Source: Streptomyces iranensis (GTDB taxonomy: Bacteria > Actinomycetota > Actinomycetes > Streptomycetales > Streptomycetaceae). Taken from it: a DNA stretch of 64,000 nt. Both the position numbers and the translations under genes were made by a program. The notes under the pieces are model-generated. The model was not told where the DNA came from, did not search any database, and was given only the letters and a program-made list of their open reading frames with translations. Location: the NCBI RefSeq assembly GCF_017874715.1, contig NZ_JAGGLR010000008.1, positions 248,001 to 312,000 of the forward strand. Direction: 5' to 3'. Positions 8,016-14,926 of this stretch are shown piece by piece (within the stretch, counting starts at the first letter, position 1; each line of letters opens with the position of its first letter).

Positions 8016-8810
8016 GTGGACTTGAGGCTTGATGGCAAGAGAGCCCTGATAACCGGTGGAAGCCGGGGACTGGGGTACGCGGTCGCCGAGGAACTCTCCC
8101 GCGAGGGAGCGCGGGTCGCACTTCTCGCCCGGGACGCCGACGCCGTCGAGAGCGCGGCGGCCGGGCTTCGGGCCGCGGGGCACGACGCCATCGGTGTCGT
8201 GGCGGACACGTCCCAGGACCGGCAGGTCGAGTCCGCAGTCGCGGTGGTGACGCAGCAGTTCGGGGGTGTCGACATCCTCGTGAACGCGGCGGCCAAGGCA
8301 GGGGGAGGCCCTGCGACGGGTTTCCTGGACCTCGACGACGATGATCTCCGCTTCGAGATGGAGACGAAGGTCCTGGGCTATCTGCGTTGCGCGCGGGCCG
8401 TCGCGCCCCAGATGATCGAGCGCGGTTGGGGCCGGATCATCAACATCGGCGGGCTCGCTATGCGCCGCACGGGATCCGTCTTCGGCTCGGTTCGCAACGT
8501 TGCGGTCGCCGCGGTGGCCAAAAACCTCGCGGACGAACTCGGCCCACAGGGGGTCAATGTGACGGTCGTACACCCCTGGGTGACCGAGACCGCGGGCGTG
8601 CAGACCGTGATCCGTGACAGCGCCGCGGCGCGCGGGCTGACCGAGGCCGACATCGCCGAGGAACTCGCTGCCGACGTGAGCGTCGGCCGCCTCATCCAGC
8701 CGTCCGAGGTCGCGCACGTGGTGGCCTTCCTGGCCTCGCCGCTCAGCGTGGCGATCAACGGCGACGCCGTCGCCGCCGGCGGCGGCCTGCGCGGACCGAT
8801 CTTCTACTGA
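8016..8810 (+). CDS. Short-chain dehydrogenase/reductase with altered active site
   Basis: A 264-residue SDR with a normal Rossmann cofactor motif TGGSRGLG (about 13-20) and LLAR after beta-2, which suggests NADP(H). The catalytic Ser after strand 5 is replaced (INIGGLAM). Where YxxxK is expected the sequence is VFGSVRN, so Tyr becomes Phe or Gly and Lys becomes Arg or Asn. NNAG is NAAAK. The GTG start at 8016 follows an AAGGAG box. It lies 76 bp after the SnoaL gene and 14 bp before the DUF3500 gene. It may be a non-oxidoreductase SDR fold or use unusual residues. Confidence 0.85.
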   Translation: MDLRLDGKRALITGGSRGLGYAVAEELSREGARVALLARDADAVESAAAGLRAAGHDAIGVVADTSQDRQVESAVAVVTQQFGGVDILVNAAAKAGGGPATGFLDLDDDDLRFEMETKVLGYLRCARAVAPQMIERGWGRIINIGGLAMRRTGSVFGSVRNVAVAAVAKNLADELGPQGVNVTVVHPWVTETAGVQTVIRDSAAARGLTEADIAEELAADVSVGRLIQPSEVAHVVAFLASPLSVAINGDAVAAGGGLRGPIFY

Positions 8811-8824
8811 CGTGGCAGGAGCAC

Positions 8825-10030
8825 ATGGGCGCGGACCTTGGAGAGTTGAGGCGAATGCCGACTGAGCTGGGCGCGGCTGCGAAGACGGTGGCCCAGGCCA
8901 TGTCGCGGGCCGCCATGGCCTGGCTGGCCGACCTCGACGACGAGCAGCGCACCCTGGCCTGGTGGGGGCCGCCCGGCAGTGAGCACGAGGCGGAGCGACG
9001 GCGGTGGTTCTACACGCCGACGGATCATGGCGGACTGGCGTTCAACGCCCAGTTCGCGTGGCAGCAGCGGCGTGCGATGCAGCTTGTGGCGTCTGGACTG
9101 TCTCCCGAGGGCTACGACCTCGTCTCGACGATCATTGGTACCGAGAACATCCTCGACCGGGTGGAGGGGTTCGGCTCGGAGTTCGATACCCGCCGGGGGC
9201 GTGATCCTTCCCGGTACTACCTCCGGGTGTTCGGTGATCCGGAGGGTCAGGGGCTTTGGGGTTGGCGGTTCGGCGGACATCACATTTCGCTGAATTTCCT
9301 GGTTGCCGCGGGGGAGGTGCGGTCCGCCACGCCGCGCTTCTTCGGCTTGGACCCCGCGGTCACGACGCTCCCCGGCGGCGTGCGACTCGATCCGCTGGGG
9401 GCGTTCCAGTCGACGGCCAGAGATCTTGTCACGTCGCTGTCGCCCGATGCCCGAGCTGAGGCGGTTCTGCTCGACCGGGCGCCCGCCGACATCGTCATGG
9501 GGAATCGGTCGTCCTTCGAGGAGGGCGCGACCATGATGAACCTGTCCGAGATCTTTCGGCGGCGCCCTGGTGACGATGAGTTGATGGAGCGTATGCGCAG
9601 GGGCGGGAACGCTCTCGACCGACAGACGGGATACGGGCCGCGGGACCACGCTCTGCTGTCGGTGACATCTGTGCCGAAGGGAATACCCGGGACCGATCTC
9701 GACAGGGGTCAGAGGGATCTGCTCGACCTTCTGATGCGGACGTATCACGACGGGCTGCCCGACGGTTTGGCGCCGAGGTGGGCCATCGACGAGCTGCACT
9801 TCGCCTGGGCCGGATCAATCGAGGCCGGCGTTGCGAACTACTACCGCGTGCAGGGCGACGGGTTCCTCATCGAATGGGACAACACCGCTCGGGGCGGCAA
9901 CCACGCTCACGGGGTCGTACGCCACCTGTCCAACGACTTTGGCGGGGATGTCCTGGCCGGACATCGTCAGGCGTGGCACGGCGCCGAGACTGCCGTGAAT
10001 CACCACTATGAGGAGGACGTACAGTCATGA
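8825..10030 (+). CDS. DUF3500 family protein
   Basis: A 401-residue protein of the DUF3500 family: WGWRFGGHHISLNF (about 141-154) and the C-terminal EWDNTARGGNHAHGVVRHLSNDFGGDVL block (about 357-386) are the family hallmarks. The conserved His pairs suggest a metal or acid-base site, but no member function is known to me. No signal peptide is visible. The ATG is preceded by AGGAG. It overlaps the RraA-like gene by four bases (ATGA), so the two are probably functionally linked. Confidence 0.82.
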   Translation: MGADLGELRRMPTELGAAAKTVAQAMSRAAMAWLADLDDEQRTLAWWGPPGSEHEAERRRWFYTPTDHGGLAFNAQFAWQQRRAMQLVASGLSPEGYDLVSTIIGTENILDRVEGFGSEFDTRRGRDPSRYYLRVFGDPEGQGLWGWRFGGHHISLNFLVAAGEVRSATPRFFGLDPAVTTLPGGVRLDPLGAFQSTARDLVTSLSPDARAEAVLLDRAPADIVMGNRSSFEEGATMMNLSEIFRRRPGDDELMERMRRGGNALDRQTGYGPRDHALLSVTSVPKGIPGTDLDRGQRDLLDLLMRTYHDGLPDGLAPRWAIDELHFAWAGSIEAGVANYYRVQGDGFLIEWDNTARGGNHAHGVVRHLSNDFGGDVLAGHRQAWHGAETAVNHHYEEDVQS

Positions 10031-10761
10031 CGGAAACCGCAGGACAGCACTTCGACTGGGTCGATGTGCACTCGAATCCCGCAGCGCTGCCCGATGGCAT
10101 CGTCGAGCGGTTCCTTGCGCTGGAGGACATGTCGGCCACGGTGGCCGATGCCCTGGACGCCCTCGGTGTCCACGGATGTGTCGGTGCCTCGACTCTCATC
10201 CCCACGCTCCCTGACGAGCGTGTTGTCGGTCGTGCGGTGACGCTCCGAAACGTGCCGTCCAGGATGGACACACACCGGGCGGTCACCGACGGCAACTGGC
10301 TGATGGCCGAGATTCACCTCGTCGAACTGGCCGAACCCGGCGATGTGCTGGTCATCTCGGGGCTTCCCGGGGTGTCGAACATGGGCGGCATCGTCGCGGC
10401 GACGGCACGACGGGGCCGGCTTGCCGGTGCCGTGGTCGACGGGGCTGTCCGGGACGTGGCGCAGTCGCGACGGCGCGGGTTCCCCATCTGGAGCCGCGAC
10501 ATCAGCCCCGAGACCGGGAAGTGGCGTGGTAGCTCGGTCGAGATCAACGCGACGATCGCGGTGGCCGGCGTCACCGTCGAACCCGGCGATCTGGTGATCG
10601 CCGACGAAACCGGTGTCTGCTTCGTGCCGGTCGCACTGGCGAGCGAGGTGGTCGCACGCTGCGAGGCGATCGACAAGAAGGAGGAACAGATGTTCGCGGA
10701 CATCGCTGCCGGCCTTCCCATGTCCGACGTCATCAACCAGCTCTACGGCGGCCGCGCGTAG
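10027..10761 (+). CDS. RraA-like aldolase/decarboxylase family protein
   Basis: A 244-residue member of the RraA / HMG-CHA aldolase fold. It has the pyruvate-binding loop GDVLVISG, then NMGGIVA, and the metal/pyruvate motif DGAVRD (Arg about 142, Asp about 143). Enzymes of this family are Mg-dependent class II pyruvate aldolases (such as 4-carboxy-4-hydroxy-2-oxoadipate aldolase) or oxaloacetate decarboxylases; others regulate RNase E. With an FAH enzyme in the same operon, an aldolase role at the end of a ring-cleavage-like pathway is the better inference. Start coupled to the DUF3500 stop. Confidence 0.85.
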   Translation: MTETAGQHFDWVDVHSNPAALPDGIVERFLALEDMSATVADALDALGVHGCVGASTLIPTLPDERVVGRAVTLRNVPSRMDTHRAVTDGNWLMAEIHLVELAEPGDVLVISGLPGVSNMGGIVAATARRGRLAGAVVDGAVRDVAQSRRRGFPIWSRDISPETGKWRGSSVEINATIAVAGVTVEPGDLVIADETGVCFVPVALASEVVARCEAIDKKEEQMFADIAAGLPMSDVINQLYGGRA

Positions 10762-10826
10762 GCGTCCTTCGGCGGGTGGCCGACGGCGTCGGACCCGGCC
10801 CCGTCGGTCCACGGAAAGGATCCATC

Positions 10827-11345
10827 GTGATCATCGGAATTCATCACGCGGCAATCTCCACTCCCGACCTGGAGCGGCTCAAGGACTTCTACTGTGACCT
10901 CTTCGGGCTTGAGGAGGTGCTGCGATTCGGCTGGGACCAGGGCGACGAGCTGTGCGACAGAATTGTCGGACTCGAGGGATCCGCGGCGAAGTTCGTCTAC
11001 CTGCGCGGCGGAAACGCCCACCTTGAACTATTCGAGTACACCCACCCCACCCCGAAGCCGCGCGACCCGCAGTGGCGGATCAACGATCACGGATACACCC
11101 ACGTGTGTTTCGAAGTGACCGACATACACGCCGAGTTCGGGCGGCTGACGGCGGCCGGCATGAGGTTCCAGAACGACGCGCCGATTGACGCGATGGGCAT
11201 GCTCCACGTCGCGTACGGCTACGACCCGGACGGCAATGTCGTCGAGCTGATCCAGTTCCCCGAACAGGACGTGAAGGGCGAGTCGGCATCGCTGACCAGT
11301 ACTCCCCTGCATATTCAGGCAAATCTTAGGAGTCGACGTGTTTGA
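10827..11345 (+). CDS. VOC (glyoxalase/extradiol) superfamily protein
   Basis: The 172-residue protein has two beta-alpha-beta-beta-beta modules. Metal-ligand candidates are His in GIHHAAI (about 6-7), Glu in HLELFEY, His in GYTHVCFEV and Glu in NVVELIQF, in the standard VOC pattern. It could be a metal-dependent epimerase, lyase or single-module dioxygenase. I use the GTG at 10827 because AAAGGA lies just upstream and VIIGIHH is the natural family start. It overlaps the SRPBCC start by eight bases. Confidence 0.85.
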   Translation: MIIGIHHAAISTPDLERLKDFYCDLFGLEEVLRFGWDQGDELCDRIVGLEGSAAKFVYLRGGNAHLELFEYTHPTPKPRDPQWRINDHGYTHVCFEVTDIHAEFGRLTAAGMRFQNDAPIDAMGMLHVAYGYDPDGNVVELIQFPEQDVKGESASLTSTPLHIQANLRSRRV

Positions 11346-11835
11346 AGCCATAAACTGGCCCGCGGACATGGTTCCCAGCCGCTCGCCTATCCACTTCACC
11401 AACGAACTCGAGGTCGCGGCCTCTCCCGAGAAGATCTGGTCCCTGCTGGTGGACCACCGGGCGTGGCCCAGCTTCTACCCGGGCGTGGAACACGTCGAAC
11501 TACTGGACGGCCATAATTCGCTGCGCCTCGGCACGCGGTTCGAGACCAACCTGGCCGGTCAGGATGTCTTCGCGTCCGTGCAGGAGTTCGAACCCGTGAA
11601 GCGCATCGCATGGGGCGGTTATCCCAAGGCCGCGGAAGGCTCCAAGGCGTACCACGCCTGGATCATCACGCCCACTCCCAGGGGATGCCACCTGTGGACC
11701 GAGGAGACGATGCAGGGCCCGTTCTGGATCGAACTGGCGAAGCCCGCGCCCGACGTGTTCTGGCGCACCCACGAGAAGCTTCTCGCGGACCTTGCCGAGG
11801 TCGCGACCGGGCGCGCCGGCGCACCTCAGGGATGA
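11338..11835 (+). CDS. SRPBCC (START-like) ligand-binding protein
   Basis: A 165-residue SRPBCC protein: the family opening strand FTNELEVAASPEKIWSLL, the helix with WPSFYPGVEHVE, and the C-terminal long helix after TEETMQGPFW. Such folds bind hydrophobic small molecules and include aromatase/cyclases. GTG start at 11338 with AGGAG upstream. It is the last gene of the operon. A paralogue with the same ITPT..GCH..TEET.QG block lies at 24341, so both probably handle related ligands. Confidence 0.8.
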   Translation: MFEAINWPADMVPSRSPIHFTNELEVAASPEKIWSLLVDHRAWPSFYPGVEHVELLDGHNSLRLGTRFETNLAGQDVFASVQEFEPVKRIAWGGYPKAAEGSKAYHAWIITPTPRGCHLWTEETMQGPFWIELAKPAPDVFWRTHEKLLADLAEVATGRAGAPQG

Positions 11836-11947
11836 ACCCTAATCGGCTTCTGCTCATTGCTCGGTGCGGTAGCTGAGCCGCCGCCTCGCCACCGACTCGT
11901 TCCGCACGGATCGGTTCACAGGCATCGTTTCGGCTTACCCCGGTGTC

Positions 11948-12135
11948 CTACATGGTCAGGTCGGGGAGGCGTTTGCAGCGGCAGAGGGCGGCGGCGAGGC
12001 CGAGGAAGACACTTTGGCGGCCGCCGGGCATGATTGTCGAGATCAGCTGTCCTGCCAGGAGCTTCCGCGTGCTTGTCCACTCGTCCGGCATCGATGTGTC
12101 CACCTCGGCCCTGCGCTTCCTCTCCGCCCGCCTCG
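11948..12135. mobile_element. Two IS5-type transposase fragments
   Basis: On the minus strand 11948-12010 reads VFLGLAAALCRCKRLPDLTM and stops, matching the conserved C-terminus of Streptomyces IS5-type transposases. On the plus strand about 12054-12135 reads RVLVHSSGIDVSTSALRFL, resembling the N-terminus of another such transposase. The 3'-end piece is also found, about 80% alike, at 17.2 kb. No intact frame or inverted repeats. The remainder of 11836-12719 holds only relics. Confidence 0.45.
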
Positions 12136-12508
12136 GGCCCACCGCCGGGAACGCGGGACTCGCAACCGAGCGCCATGAACCGCAGCATCCAGAACGGCAC
12201 AAGGCCGCCGTCCACCGGCCGATGACGATCCGCACACGTTCGTGCCGTTGAGGAGGGGCATCGCAGACGACCCGCGCGGCTTCGTTGCGCCGGCCCCCGA
12301 CAACGCCGTCACCCTCGTCACCAGCGGAGACCAGACGGCGAACTCCCAGATCGTGTTCGACGACGACGGACGGCTGCCCTTGCCCAGCGCGTTGTGCGAG
12401 GTGAGGACAATCGGAACCTTCATGACACGCTCAGTGCGAGTTGACCAGTCAACTCGCGATCGTGAGGGTCCCCATGACCAGGTCGGGCATGGGGCGCAGG
12501 CGCATTCA

Positions 12509-12571
12509 CCCGGATAGATCGGAAACCTCGGCGCCGAGTTTCACGGCCAGGCACTTACCCTGCCCCTCGAC
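12509..12571 (-). pseudogene. Fragment of a TetR-family regulator
   Basis: The minus strand reads GQGKCLAVKLGAEVSDLS, nearly the same as QGGCLVVKLGAEVADLS in the intact TetR protein encoded at 14219-14806. The similarity is visible in the DNA too. It ends at a stop and has no HTH. It is a relic of a related repressor, perhaps left by a duplication or a recombination that brought the amidase locus in. Confidence 0.45.
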
Positions 12572-12719
12572 GCTCTGCGTTCTCCCGCCCGCTGCTGCCT
12601 GCCACGCGCCCGCCGCCCCTGCGGAGCGAAGCCGCCCGTGGTGCCGATACGGGCGCTTCGAGGGGCACGATGGTTGTCGCGCTTCTCGAAGCGCCCGGAG
12701 TGTGGCCTTTCGAGACTTG

Positions 12720-14126
12720 TCAGATGGTGGGGTGCTGGTCACGGACCGGGCTGAGCGACTCCAGCAGCGACGCGATGTGCAGGATCGTCGACTCGGAGTG
12801 CCAGTTGACTGCCAGCTGCACACCGATCGGCATGCCGTCGCTGCTCGTGCCGAACCGCATGGACAGGGCCGGGAGTCCGGTCAGGTTGAACGGAATGGTC
12901 GCCGTCTGAATGTGGGCGGCGTCCACCGTCTGACCGTTGATGGTGAACCGGGTGAGTCCGTGTTCGTGGGCGGGGATGGGCAGGGCCGGGAGCAGGAGGG
13001 CGTCGTACCGCTGGAAGTACTCGGTGAACGCGTCCCGGAGACGTTCGATGCCCTGTTCGGCCAGGACGTAGTCGCGGATGGACGTGTCGGGGCCGGCGAG
13101 CATGGACTTGGAGACCTTGGCCATCTGGTCCTCGTGACCGGCGGTGACGTCCCGGAAGGCCGGCTTCACCTCCATGACGTGCTGCCGGTAGAAGAGGTCG
13201 AGAGGGTTGTCTCGCTCGAGCGCCGGGATGCTCACAGCCTCGACCTGAACCCCAGCGCCCCGCAGCGCTTCGGCGGCCGAATGCACGGTGGCGGCGACCT
13301 CCGAGTCGATCGGGCCGAGTCCGGAGTCGACCAGCCAGCCGACGCGGACGGGCCGGTCCGGCGACGCGCCCAGGCCGGCGTCGAATTCGCGCGGAACGGT
13401 GGCGAAGCCGTCGGCGCCGTCCGGGCCGGACAGCACCGAGTACGCCAGTGCGAGGTCGCGGATGGTGCGGGCCATCGGGCCGACGTGCCAGTCACGGCGT
13501 GGCGCCCGCGGCCAGACCCCGGTCATCGGGATACGCCCATGTGTTGCCTTGAGGGCGACGATGCCGGTGTGAGCGGCCGGCCCGCGCACCGAGATGGCCA
13601 GGTCGCTGCCGAGCCCGAGCGGTGACATACCGGCCGCGATCGCTGCCGATTCCCCGCCACTGGAACCGCCGGGCGTGCGGTCGAGGTTCCAGGGGTTGTT
13701 CGTCCTGCCTGTCAGGAGGTTGTCGGACTCAGTCGAGTACGAGAACTCCGGGAGGTTGGTCTTCGCGAGGAGAATCGCACCAGCCCGCTTCATACGTGCC
13801 ACGCTGGTGGCATCCGTGTCCGGGATGCGGCCCTCGAAGATTGGGGAACCGCGCTGGGTCAGCACCCCGGCGGTGTCGAAGGAGTCCTTGACCGTGAACG
13901 GCACGCCGTGCAACGGCCCGACCTCCACGCCGGCCGCGAGCGCCTCATCCGCGGCCTTCGCGGCCTCCAGAGCACCGTCGACGAGCGTGACGATGGCGTT
14001 GACCTTCGGATCGGTGGCCTTGATGCGATCGAGGCGCGCCTGCACCACCTCGACGGATGACACCTTTCTGTTGCGGATCAGTTCGGCGAGTTCACTCGCG
14101 TCGGAGTAGACGAGGTCGGTAGTCAT
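12720..14126 (-). CDS. Amidase (amidase signature family)
   Basis: A 468-residue amidase-signature enzyme. The Ser-cisSer-Lys triad is visible: Lys in PFTVKDSFD (about 80), cis-Ser in TPGGSSGGES (about 155) and nucleophile Ser in GSDLAISVRGP (about 179; usually GGSIR). It hydrolyses an amide or aryl acylamide; the substrate is unknown. The ATG at 14126 has AAGGAG eight bases upstream; the frame extends further but without a site. Two palindromic operators lie just upstream and the TetR gene is the preceding gene on the same strand. Confidence 0.92.
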   Translation of the reverse strand: MTTDLVYSDASELAELIRNRKVSSVEVVQARLDRIKATDPKVNAIVTLVDGALEAAKAADEALAAGVEVGPLHGVPFTVKDSFDTAGVLTQRGSPIFEGRIPDTDATSVARMKRAGAILLAKTNLPEFSYSTESDNLLTGRTNNPWNLDRTPGGSSGGESAAIAAGMSPLGLGSDLAISVRGPAAHTGIVALKATHGRIPMTGVWPRAPRRDWHVGPMARTIRDLALAYSVLSGPDGADGFATVPREFDAGLGASPDRPVRVGWLVDSGLGPIDSEVAATVHSAAEALRGAGVQVEAVSIPALERDNPLDLFYRQHVMEVKPAFRDVTAGHEDQMAKVSKSMLAGPDTSIRDYVLAEQGIERLRDAFTEYFQRYDALLLPALPIPAHEHGLTRFTINGQTVDAAHIQTATIPFNLTGLPALSMRFGTSSDGMPIGVQLAVNWHSESTILHIASLLESLSPVRDQHPTI

Positions 14127-14140
14127 GAGATCTCCTTGCT

Positions 14141-14170
14141 TAGACCGGTCTACTCTCTTAGACCAGTCTA
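14141..14170. promoter_or_regulatory. Tandem TetR operators in front of the amidase
   Basis: TAGACCGGTCTA (14141-14152) is a perfect palindrome, and TAGACCAGTCTA (14159-14170) is a near copy 18 bp away. They begin 14 bp before the amidase ATG. A third copy lies in the promoter of the TetR gene, which makes that TetR protein the probable ligand-responsive repressor. Confidence 0.7.
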
Positions 14171-14218
14171 CTATTAGAATGCCGCCCGAGCCGGTTTGCC
14201 GCAGGCGGCGGGGGCCTG

Positions 14219-14806
14219 TCAGATGTGGAGGACCTGGCGCGTGACCGTCGTGGCGCGGTCGAGATGATCCGGGCTGCGATGGATCTTCGCCATTATGCTC
14301 GCTCCGAGCCACAGGCTGTAGAGAGCCTCGGCCGTCGCGCGGGGGCTGTCATCGACGGACACGGACCCATCCGCGACGCCGTCGGCGATCATCTGCTCCA
14401 GTCGGTCGACGATCGCCGCGGTCCCGACTTTCGTCGCCACTCTCATCACCTCGGAGAGGTCGGCAACCTCCGCGCCGAGCTTGACGACCAGACACCCGCC
14501 CTGGCAGTCGTCCACAGCTTGCGTATCGTAGAACTTCTGCCAGTACCGCATCAGGTGCTCCGCGGAGCTCTTGCCCTTGTCGGCAACGATCCCGTCCATG
14601 GTCGCGAAGTAATCGTCGAAGTAGCTCTTCAACATCGCCTCACCGAAGGCGTCCTTGGAGCCGAAGTAGTGGTAAAACGACCCCTTCGGGACGCCGGCCG
14701 CGGCAAGGATCTCATTGATGCCGACCGCGGCGTAGCCCTTCGCGGCTACGATCCGCCGCGCGGCGTCCAGGAGGCTCTGGCGCGTTTCCACCTTGGTGAC
14801 TGACAT
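14219..14806 (-). CDS. TetR/AcrR-family repressor of the amidase locus
   Basis: A 195-residue TetR protein. The N-terminal HTH (about 10-55) reads GINEILAAAGVPKGSFYHYFGSK, a canonical recognition helix. The C-terminal domain carries the block CQGGCLVVKLGAEVADLSE (about 101-118), found in AcuR/NemR-like TetR repressors. The two Cys could be redox or electrophile sensors, by analogy with NemR. It is 92 bp upstream of the amidase in the same direction. Operator copies in front of both genes imply autoregulation. Confidence 0.9.
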   Translation of the reverse strand: MSVTKVETRQSLLDAARRIVAAKGYAAVGINEILAAAGVPKGSFYHYFGSKDAFGEAMLKSYFDDYFATMDGIVADKGKSSAEHLMRYWQKFYDTQAVDDCQGGCLVVKLGAEVADLSEVMRVATKVGTAAIVDRLEQMIADGVADGSVSVDDSPRATAEALYSLWLGASIMAKIHRSPDHLDRATTVTRQVLHI

Positions 14807-14827
14807 GCCTTAACCGTAGCATCAGAT

Positions 14828-14839
14828 TAGACCAGTCGT
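14828..14839. promoter_or_regulatory. TetR operator copy in the TetR promoter
   Basis: TAGACCAGTCGT, 10 of 12 bases as in the two amidase operators, lies 22 bp upstream of the TetR start and has a longer AGAC-N5-GTCT symmetry. It is the expected autoregulatory site. Confidence 0.55.
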
Positions 14840-14926
14840 CTCGGCCGGTGGAGTGCGCCGCTGATCAACGGAGGCGCCGAAGGCGTCAGCACACGAACGA
14901 AGTCGGGCCCGCCCCAGTCTGGAGGG

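Noticed and set aside
12380..12424. Start of a DJ-1/PfpI gene on the minus strand (MKVPIVLTSHNALGK)
   Set aside because: Only 15 residues resemble the family opening and the following codons do not continue it. Too short to call even a relic with confidence.
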